This document shows, in pieces, positions 14,752 through 20,068 of a DNA stretch of 20,068 nt. Made by a program: the position numbers and the translations under genes. The notes beneath the pieces were generated by a model. It made no database searches, was not told the origin of the DNA, and worked only from the letters and a program-made list of their open reading frames with translations. Source of the stretch: a virus; IMG/VR virus record IMGVR_UViG_3300021425_000247, positions 1-20,068 of that record; one strand, written 5' to 3'. How positions within the stretch are numbered: position 1 is the first letter of the stretch; each line of letters begins with the position of its first letter.

Positions 14752-15918
14752 TTAGGCTACACAGTTCTTGAAGTAGAATCCAAGATTAGGTGCGATGATT
14801 TCATTCTTGTAAGCAAAGTAACCGTCAATGTAATGAGTGAAGTTAACTTCGTCGAAACGAGATCTGATCATCAAGTTTGGAGTATCAATTCCACCAGCCA
14901 TACTTAGAGCTGAGTCAGAACCAGATAGTGCCTTAGTCAAACCGTCATGCTTGAAACAAGCAGCAGCAGTACGTGCATACTTACTGAAAGAAGCTTCGTT
15001 GTACATAAGAAGACAAGACTTCTCCAGTACCCACTTCATACCATTACCCAACGCACCATCAGTAGCGAAAGTAGGAGTAGAAGTCTGGCCGAAGTTGTGA
15101 TCTTGAACAGCTCTGTTAGCAAGTGCAATAGAAGCGATGTCTTGGTAAGCCATTTCTACTACAACGATGTTGTCTGTAGAGATCTCAAGATGCTGAGAAA
15201 GAATAGCTTTAACTTGACTTTCGCCACCATTGATGCTAAGAGTGTTAGCTGCCCACTGGTTGACATTGTCGTTGTCTCTAATAACGTCCATTACTTCACG
15301 AGGAATTAATAGCTTATTAGGGCGAATGCCTGTGTCCAACTGGATAGTACGGATAGCTTCTAGGAAGATCTTAATAGGATCAGAGGCAGTCTCGTTGAAC
15401 TGTAGGAACTGAGCTGGGTTAGTTCCACCGATAACTTCTTGCTTATCACCTAAGATAACTTCTCCACCACCTGTAGAAACAATAGTAGATACGCCTTCAG
15501 CTTGGAAGCCCCAAACATCGTCTACTAGGAAAGTATTAGCGAAGTCTAGTTCAGTGTCAACTACGAAGTTGTTGCCTAAGAAAGAAGCAGCATCAAGTAG
15601 TGGAGATAGTGAATCAGATGCTTCAACGATCTCGTCTACAGTTACCGCAACTGATAGGTGCTTAGATGGGATAGTAAATGTTGCAGTGTCTGCAGCATAC
15701 TTAGCGACAGGAGGAACTGATCCTGCTGTACGAGAAGCAACTTGTGTAGACATGAAGTATTGCTTGTCATATCTCCAGTAGAGACCTGTGTTTAGCATGC
15801 TTGATTTAGAAGGAACTAGGTTAGCAGAGTAAGTGTTAGCCTTAAGCTCCCAAGCAGCTAGTGATGTGTCACGGATTTCTTGGAGGATGTTGTTATTTGT
15901 ATGGTCGATAACGGGCAT
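14752..15918 (-). CDS. Major capsid protein, HK97-fold
   Basis: This 388-residue protein forms the shell. It directly follows protease and scaffold and precedes the connector. The text is typical of capsid proteins of this kind: YDKQYFMSTQVASRTAGSVPPVAKYAADTATFTIPSKHLSVAVTVDEIVEASD (about 50-102), a P-domain-like stretch with EAIRTIQLDTGIRPNKLLIPREVMDVIRDND (about 188-218), and the late SKYARTAAACF strand and FDEVNFTHYIDGYFAYKNEIIAP ending (about 354-378). There is no long N-terminal delta domain, which agrees with a separate scaffold. ATG 15918 has an AAAGGACAAAAC ribosome site. Codons such as GCA, GAA and AAG dominate and rare ones are few, as expected for a highly made protein; I did not compute an index. 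Confidence 0.9.
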   Translation of the reverse strand: MPVIDHTNNNILQEIRDTSLAAWELKANTYSANLVPSKSSMLNTGLYWRYDKQYFMSTQVASRTAGSVPPVAKYAADTATFTIPSKHLSVAVTVDEIVEASDSLSPLLDAASFLGNNFVVDTELDFANTFLVDDVWGFQAEGVSTIVSTGGGEVILGDKQEVIGGTNPAQFLQFNETASDPIKIFLEAIRTIQLDTGIRPNKLLIPREVMDVIRDNDNVNQWAANTLSINGGESQVKAILSQHLEISTDNIVVVEMAYQDIASIALANRAVQDHNFGQTSTPTFATDGALGNGMKWVLEKSCLLMYNEASFSKYARTAAACFKHDGLTKALSGSDSALSMAGGIDTPNLMIRSRFDEVNFTHYIDGYFAYKNEIIAPNLGFYFKNCVA

Positions 15919-15936
15919 GTTTTGTCCTTTGTGTGT

Positions 15937-16488
15937 TTACTTGGAAGCTTTTAATTCTGCTTCGATTTCTAGTCTGGCTTGCTTAGAAGCAACGTGTGGT
16001 CTAAGACCTTTTTCTTTGATAAGTTCTGCACGACGCTTCAAGATCATACCTGACTTATCTAGCTTCTCGCCATCATCTCCGCTTTCGCCCTTGTTTTTAA
16101 GGAGCTCAACATTGCTTTCAATGTTCTGGAGTTTCTCTAGCTGTTTAACTAATTCTGTGTACTCTTCTTCTTCTAAAGCATCTTTACACTTAACTAGAAC
16201 TGTTGCGAACTTTTCAGCATCGTCAGCTTTGAGGTCTTTAGACTTCTCAACTAACTCACTTCTTTCTTTAGCCTTATTAGCTTTTTCAACTTCTTCTAGT
16301 TTAGCGTCTAAATCAGCTTTAGCTTTTTCAACTTCTTCTAGTTTAGTAGCCTGATCAGCTTTAGCTTTTTCGACTTCTTCTAGTCTAGTAGCGTCATCAG
16401 CTAGTTTCTTCTCTAGTTCTGCTACTTTAGCTTCTGATGCAGCTTGGGCTTTTAGAATTTCTTCTAGTTTATTTTCATCAAGGGACAT
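15937..16488 (-). CDS. Internal-start scaffold protein (Nu3-like arrangement)
   Basis: ATG 16488, codon 59 of the longer frame, follows AAGGAAG (16500-16494) with five bases between, a strong ribosome site that would be wasted inside a gene. The product would be 183 residues: MSLDENKLEEILKAQ at the start, then the coiled coil with its three LEEVEKAKAD units and the acidic-basic end. The pattern is like lambda C/Nu3, where scaffold is made from an in-frame start inside the protease gene. Here the catalytic part lies in a separate frame upstream. Inferred from the site only; no experiment known to me. Confidence 0.6.
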   Translation of the reverse strand: MSLDENKLEEILKAQAASEAKVAELEKKLADDATRLEEVEKAKADQATKLEEVEKAKADLDAKLEEVEKANKAKERSELVEKSKDLKADDAEKFATVLVKCKDALEEEEYTELVKQLEKLQNIESNVELLKNKGESGDDGEKLDKSGMILKRRAELIKEKGLRPHVASKQARLEIEAELKASK

Positions 16489-16662
16489 ATAGTCTTCCTT
16501 TTTGTTATGTGGTTTCTCTGCCGGAGCAGTGGTTTCTCTGCGCTTGAGGACAAGCGTCTCGTCATGCTCTATAGCACCGTGGTCTACAAGTGCTACATGG
16601 CATTTCTTCTGACTAAAGTCCAGATTAGTTAATCTGCGCTTTGCCTTTCTTTCGTCAGACAT
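15937..16662 (-). CDS. XkdF-like C-terminal segment joined to coiled-coil scaffold
   Basis: This 241-residue protein has two parts. Residues 1-44 read KRRLTNLDFSQKKCHVALVDHGA, close to the end region of XkdF-type proteases (KR-L-x-L-x-x-x-x-SLVDxGA). Residues 60-241 are a charged helical scaffold with three 14-residue repeats LEEVEKAKAD (about 93-135) and a final basic end like other scaffolds. ATG 16662 shares its A with the protease stop (TAATG) and has GGAGG upstream, so it is coupled to the protease. The ATG at codon 59 (16488) has its own strong site, so a shorter scaffold is likely made too. The protein probably fills the prohead and is cut by the protease. Confidence 0.82.
   Translation of the reverse strand: MSDERKAKRRLTNLDFSQKKCHVALVDHGAIEHDETLVLKRRETTAPAEKPHNKKEDYMSLDENKLEEILKAQAASEAKVAELEKKLADDATRLEEVEKAKADQATKLEEVEKAKADLDAKLEEVEKANKAKERSELVEKSKDLKADDAEKFATVLVKCKDALEEEEYTELVKQLEKLQNIESNVELLKNKGESGDDGEKLDKSGMILKRRAELIKEKGLRPHVASKQARLEIEAELKASK
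16281..16393 (-). repeat. Three tandem 42-bp repeats coding for the scaffold coiled coil
   Basis: The plus strand shows cttttt(c)aacttcttctag starting at 16281, 16323 and 16365, an exact 42-base period with the third unit differing by gac for aac and tcta for ttta. They encode LEEVEKAKAD plus four variable residues, two heptads each. The near-identity at DNA level points to recent expansion. Change by slippage would alter scaffold length in steps of 14 residues. Confidence 0.9.
16494..16500 (-). promoter_or_regulatory. Internal ribosome binding site of the scaffold
   Basis: AAGGAAG on the minus strand stands five bases upstream of ATG 16488, inside the longer frame. It matches the 16S anti-Shine-Dalgarno core nearly as well as the strongest sites in the window and decides in favour of a second start there. 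Confidence 0.65.
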
Positions 16663-17036
16663 TATATGTCCTCCGTTTCAGCTAGAGCTCCGATAGAGAA
16701 TCCATTAAATTCTCCACGCTTGACAGCATCTAGTAGTTTTGTAGATTTACACTTAAGTGTGAGCATCCAAGTTCCTTCGGGTAGCTCTGTACCGTTGAAT
16801 TCTGTATTCTTCTGTAACACGTAACACTCAGTAAATTCAGCACTATCTGGGCTCAATTGAAACTCATGTTGTAGGTTAGGTTGCATACAGTTCTTAGAAA
16901 AGTTCCTGCAGGCCTTGAATATTTCTTCTTTGGATATGACATCACCGTGAGCATCTACGTAAGGTTCTGGTATTAGAGCAGGAGCTGTTATCTCCATACG
17001 TCCGTAGTCAGCCTTGGCTATGAATTCTATATTCAT
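16662..17036 (-). CDS. Prohead protease, XkdF-type catalytic domain
   Basis: This 124-residue protein matches the XkdF family: YVDAHGDVISKEEIFKACRNF (about 26-46), a beta strand with LQHEF, the ELPEGTWMLTLKCKS strand and the end VKRGEFNGFSIGA. By analogy to other prohead proteases, His57 in LQHEF and Ser114 in GFSIG are the best candidates for the catalytic pair; this is inference from position. The protein ends seven residues after the GFSIGA motif, while XkdF-like proteins run on into a KR-L...LVDxGA segment, which here is the start of the next gene. ATG 17036 overlaps the stop of the previous gene (ATGA). The site AAGGACTACA precedes it. It cuts scaffold and capsid during maturation. Confidence 0.78.
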   Translation of the reverse strand: MNIEFIAKADYGRMEITAPALIPEPYVDAHGDVISKEEIFKACRNFSKNCMQPNLQHEFQLSPDSAEFTECYVLQKNTEFNGTELPEGTWMLTLKCKSTKLLDAVKRGEFNGFSIGALAETEDI

Positions 17037-17617
17037 TGTAGTCCTTCTGGTTGATCTTCTTCTTCTATCTCTTCTGGCTCTTCCCTAAGTAGTGTAGCAG
17101 TAGCTAATGCTCCTAGTAGGAAGCTCCTATTGAACAATTGAGACTTTGGGATTGTTGGTTGTCTGGGGGAAGCAGAAGGCCTTCTAGTAGCCTGTCTGTA
17201 TCTGTTTAGTAGTAACGCAGGAGCACTTGCTTCTGCAGGAGTGATAGGGGGTGTAGAGGGTCTAGTAGGTCGAGTACTAGTGCTTACTACTCTGTTAGTT
17301 GTCTGAGTACTGATCGCAGTACTTGTTCCTGCACCTAACGAAACTGAACCTGTGTTCAGGCCCATACGTGATAAGGCATTTCTTATCTTATGTTTGTGCT
17401 TCTTATGTACAACAGATCCCAATTCTACTGGGGCAGCATATCTTAGGGAGTTACTTACTAATAAGTAGTCGCCTGATAATCTTACTCTCCAGCTTTTCCT
17501 GTAAGCACCTGTATCTACTGCAGATGCGCCTTTGGCAACTTTAAGTGCCTTAGAGGCTATCTTGTCGTATTCTTCAGGAGCGAACTTTCCTGCAAGGTTG
17601 TATCTGTATGTTATCAT
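17033..17617 (-). CDS. HK97-gp10-like minor head or neck protein with disordered tail
   Basis: This 194-residue protein has a gp10-like core: ASAVDTGAYRKSWRVRLSGD, then YLLVSNSLRYAAPVELGS (residues about 31-68). The family has a TG-x-[FY]-[RK]-x-SW motif and a N-x-x-x-YA-x-x-x-E-x-G motif, both present. From residue 90 on the protein is low in complexity: Ser/Thr-rich, then Pro/Arg-rich (RPTRPSTPPITPAEAS, 116-131), and ends in a hydrophobic stretch (FLLGALATATLL, 166-177) and an acidic tail (EEPEEIEEEDQPEG). It is the second gp10-like protein in this window and lies before the protease, not in the neck cluster. ATG 17617 is just two bases after the preceding stop, with GGGAGTAAGG before it. 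The role is uncertain; it may contact portal or neck. Confidence 0.6.
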   Translation of the reverse strand: MITYRYNLAGKFAPEEYDKIASKALKVAKGASAVDTGAYRKSWRVRLSGDYLLVSNSLRYAAPVELGSVVHKKHKHKIRNALSRMGLNTGSVSLGAGTSTAISTQTTNRVVSTSTRPTRPSTPPITPAEASAPALLLNRYRQATRRPSASPRQPTIPKSQLFNRSFLLGALATATLLREEPEEIEEEDQPEGLQ

Positions 17618-17620
17618 ACC

Positions 17621-18055
17621 TTACTCCCAGCTTTTATGTCCTCTCCATCGTACTGCATTATACCAGCACTCGCATCTAGTATACCTAACTGGCAATACTA
17701 GAATGGCTTTATACCATGACATTTTAGGATTGTTAGATTCGTACTTCATTATACGATACATTAATTTATCTGCCTTCTTGCGAACCTCTTTAGACCTTGG
17801 GCCCTTAAACACTCCTTTTCTAGAAAGGTAGTAAAGTGCATCGTGGTATTTAGTGGCTCTTCGCGTCCAAGGAGAATCTATAGTAGGCCCAGAGGCTGAC
17901 CATTCGAACCCTTCGTAGGTTGTTAGGCTTCCTCCCTTTTCAATCTTTACGTACCCATCGTCGTACCCAAATCCTAAAATGAAGGTCAAGAATGTTTCGT
18001 CTTCTAGGGACTTAAAGCAACTAGGAAGTTCTCTGTAAGTATCGTGGAAACTCAT
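17621..18055 (-). CDS. DUF1353-like protein
   Basis: This 144-residue protein shows the DUF1353 order of motifs: a beta N-terminus with YEGFEWSASGPTIDSPW (47-63) in the place of the family's GF-x-TD-x-ASVP strand, then KYHDALYYL (69-77, the HD-x-LY motif), RKKADKLMYRIM (92-103, the R-x-x-AD-x-x-F helix) and YNAVRWRGHKSW (132-143, the Y-x-AVR-x-G end). A hydrophobic bit (KAILVLPV, 116-123) lies between the last two. DUF1353 is common in phages and has no settled role that I know of. ATG 18055 follows the fibre gene by two bases, with AGGAATATAAT upstream. Conserved His71 and Asp72 hint at a metal or catalytic site; this is inference. Confidence 0.65.
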   Translation of the reverse strand: MSFHDTYRELPSCFKSLEDETFLTFILGFGYDDGYVKIEKGGSLTTYEGFEWSASGPTIDSPWTRRATKYHDALYYLSRKGVFKGPRSKEVRKKADKLMYRIMKYESNNPKMSWYKAILVLPVRYTRCECWYNAVRWRGHKSWE

Positions 18056-18057
18056 GA

Positions 18058-20068
18058 TTATATTCCTATACTTGGTTTTACATTGGTTAAAGTGTCCAAG
18101 CCCTCTTGTATTTGAGAAATTGGGTGTATATGCTGAGGGAGTATAACAAACTCATCTCCAGAACTTGGTGCCTGTGTCCACTCTTCTTCGAAAGTAAACG
18201 TACCACTTGAATAGTTTAGGATAGGTCTGGCTTCACCGTTAATTGATCCAGATACCAATACCAGTAGTTCGCTATCAAAAGCACCTTCAGTATATCCTGT
18301 TAAGTTTGTACTAAAACTAGATATAGTTGGAGTACCTGTAACCTCTCCTTCTATGGCTCTGTTAGCTTTTCTTAGTAAATCCATAAGCTTGCCAAATGTG
18401 CCGGCCGTGGTGTGTTGGCTGTATGACTCATCCCAATTTCTATCAACTATGTCGTCCTTATCTGCATTTGTTAATGAATAGTTGGTTTTATCATTGTTAG
18501 TCGCAACAATAACTTGGTCAGTTGCGTTGTTAAATGTGCTGAAACCCGTTGCAGTAAGCCAATCGCCTTGATTTTGCTGTAATTCATCTGTATCGGCCAA
18601 AATGCTTGTTAGATTAGATTGTATAGTTTCGCTTGATGCTATAGTAACCGGAGACCTCCACTCTACATCTATTCCGCCTCCTCCGCTAGTTGAACTAACT
18701 ACAGGACGTGCTCCATCTGCTCTATATAATCTACGATTATCAGTTTGTGAAATATTAGTAGCGGTTACATTATCTAAATAGATATTTACAACAGTGTTAT
18801 TGATTCTAAAATTAGCTTCATCTACTGCCGTTACACCGCCAAAAAATTCTGCTACCCCTTGGTTAGTAGTTAGGTTATACGCCCACCAAGCGTAAAACTC
18901 CGCTAAGGTAAAGTCGCTAGCCACTGAAATATCTACTTCATCGTTAATATAATCAGCTGTAAATTTAGTAATAGTAGAACCGTCTAGGGCTAGAGTATTA
19001 TAAGCTGTATCATCGTCTTGAGTAGTCAAGAAAGATAAACCTGTAATACCTATTATACCAGTTGCCAAAGCTTCACTTTTTGCGCTCGTGCCTGACGTAT
19101 ATGTTGCGCGTAGTCTAATAGTATCACCGTCATCAACAGATGCACTTAGCAAGTTAACAGATGTTGAGTACCCTGAACCGCCAGAAACAACGCTGTTGTC
19201 CAGCTCCGCAGCTTTAGTAACGTTATATACTTGGACTCTTGAACCGTCTATAATGTTAGGTGCAGTAATATTAACTGATTGCTCTAAGGTTATATTTGGC
19301 CCTGTGTTGGTTGTGACAGTTGTTCCGTTAGTTAAACTTAATGTGATAGCTCCACCGCTTGAGTTTGTTACTTCGCTTATTGTACACCCATCAAGTGTAT
19401 AAGTTCCTGCTGTATCAAAGTCCAAAACACCATTTACAGTAACATTCGTTAGTGTTGTCCCTGATCCACTCTGGTAATTTACGTCACAATCAAAAGTCCC
19501 TCCACTTAATAATGTACCATTTTGTGTTGTTACAGATCCTGTTGTAGCTGTTGCTCCTCCTGTATACGTTGAGGCTTTTATTGTTACTTGAGGATCTGAG
19601 TAAGCGAACACTGAGCTAGCAGTAGCGTCTATTACAAGTGTCTTGTTAGTTAGTTCTATTTGATTACCTGAACGAGTTACAATAAAATCAAGGTAAGTCC
19701 CTAAATTATCTTCTAAGTGTGAAGCTGCTCGGTCATAAAATTTTTCAGGCGTATCAATTTCCGTGTACGCATCGACAATCGCTTTGTTTGACTCTGTGAT
19801 ATTAGCGTCTGGCAATAAAGATATATTTAACTCTAAATCTTCTAATCCGTTCAAATTGTAATCATTTGATTGTATTAAGTAGCCGTATTTGTAACTAGAT
19901 GCGGTAAAAATTCCACCATCGTCTGCATTTTTATCAAATCGTATAACCTCTAAATCATTGCCATCGGTTGTAAGTAAATACCATACCTTAAGAATTTGAT
20001 TGTGAGTTGATGATTTGCCATTAGCTGCCGTTGTTAATGTTGTATCGGATACTGCCGTAAAATCCCAT
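18058..20068 (-). CDS. Large beta-rich fibre/whisker-like structural protein, N-terminus cut by window edge
   Basis: The frame is open from the right edge (first complete codon at 20067) to the stop at 18058, at least 669 residues, with no ATG in frame near the edge; a TTG at 19854 is not the true start, since the frame runs on upstream through aromatic-rich, well-formed protein (VWYLLTTDGNDLEVIRFD). Segments in order: that N-terminal part, an ESNKAIVDAYTEIDTPEKFYDRAASHLEDN helix pair, a long Thr/Ser/Gly-rich beta region like a beta-helix, DDDTAYNTLALDG and AEFYAWWAYNL parts, a WDESYSQHTTAGTFGKL helix, and a final beta domain (TGYTEGAFDSELLVLVSGSINGEARPILNYSSGTF). Similar proteins are found in phages beside head genes. 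A fibre, whisker or neck decoration is likely; not a typical tail fibre place. Confidence 0.7.
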   Translation of the reverse strand, partial: WDFTAVSDTTLTTAANGKSSTHNQILKVWYLLTTDGNDLEVIRFDKNADDGGIFTASSYKYGYLIQSNDYNLNGLEDLELNISLLPDANITESNKAIVDAYTEIDTPEKFYDRAASHLEDNLGTYLDFIVTRSGNQIELTNKTLVIDATASSVFAYSDPQVTIKASTYTGGATATTGSVTTQNGTLLSGGTFDCDVNYQSGSGTTLTNVTVNGVLDFDTAGTYTLDGCTISEVTNSSGGAITLSLTNGTTVTTNTGPNITLEQSVNITAPNIIDGSRVQVYNVTKAAELDNSVVSGGSGYSTSVNLLSASVDDGDTIRLRATYTSGTSAKSEALATGIIGITGLSFLTTQDDDTAYNTLALDGSTITKFTADYINDEVDISVASDFTLAEFYAWWAYNLTTNQGVAEFFGGVTAVDEANFRINNTVVNIYLDNVTATNISQTDNRRLYRADGARPVVSSTSGGGGIDVEWRSPVTIASSETIQSNLTSILADTDELQQNQGDWLTATGFSTFNNATDQVIVATNNDKTNYSLTNADKDDIVDRNWDESYSQHTTAGTFGKLMDLLRKANRAIEGEVTGTPTISSFSTNLTGYTEGAFDSELLVLVSGSINGEARPILNYSSGTFTFEEEWTQAPSSGDEFVILPQHIHPISQIQEGLDTLTNVKPSIGI

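Noticed and set aside
15833-16354. A 173-codon plus-strand frame rich in Ser and Leu
   Set aside because: It is the antisense of the Glu/Lys/Ala-rich scaffold and the start of the capsid gene; GAA/GAG and GCT repeats give Ser/Leu-rich text on the other strand.
19852-19854. TTG as the start of the large fibre-like protein
   Set aside because: The frame is open upstream to the window edge with protein-like content, and TTG has no good ribosome site.
1-20068. tRNA genes, CRISPR arrays, insertion sequences, attachment sites
   Set aside because: None was recognised by eye on either strand; there is also no gap over about 50 bases between genes in which such elements could lie unnoticed.

Overview
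The window is the head-to-tail-fibre structural block of a tailed double-stranded DNA phage with a contractile tail (myovirus morphology), or of a prophage of that kind. Every supported gene is on the minus strand, so the transcript runs from the right edge to the left edge. Genes are packed with gaps of tens of bases or with one-to-four-base overlaps, nearly all with a clear AGGAG-type ribosome site. No host gene, integrase, lysis gene, terminase, portal, tRNA or CRISPR array is visible, so neither the host nor the lifestyle can be read here. The ribosome sites and family relationships fit a bacterial, probably Gram-negative, host, but that is inference.

In transcription order: (1) a large fibre or whisker-like protein that enters from beyond the right edge, then a DUF1353-like protein and an HK97-gp10-like protein with a low-complexity tail. 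(2) The head module: an XkdF-type prohead protease, an overlapping gene carrying the rest of the XkdF-like region joined to a coiled-coil scaffold with its own internal ribosome site, and the major capsid protein followed by a perfect hairpin. (3) The neck: gp6-like connector, gp10-like protein, head-closure protein and LIC_12616-type tail terminator. (4) The tail: DUF3383 sheath, DUF3277-like tube, an intrinsic terminator, and a tail assembly chaperone pair that appears to be joined by -1 ribosomal frameshifting, followed by a baseplate-plug-like protein and the tape measure. (5) The baseplate: a Dit-like protein with a large insertion, a hub, a gp138-type spike with an HxH tip, gp25/GpW and Baseplate_J. 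(6) The fibres: a Gp80-like protein, two tandem paralogous fibre proteins, and a beta-rich protein cut by the left edge.

The clearest regulatory content is translational and post-transcriptional: the frameshift site at 10465-10471, the internal scaffold start at 16488, the terminator after the tube gene and the hairpin after the capsid gene. All four would tune the stoichiometry of parts needed in very different numbers. I found no evidence of a wholly new system. The most unusual items are the split Dit-like domain, the protease/scaffold arrangement and the duplicated fibre genes.
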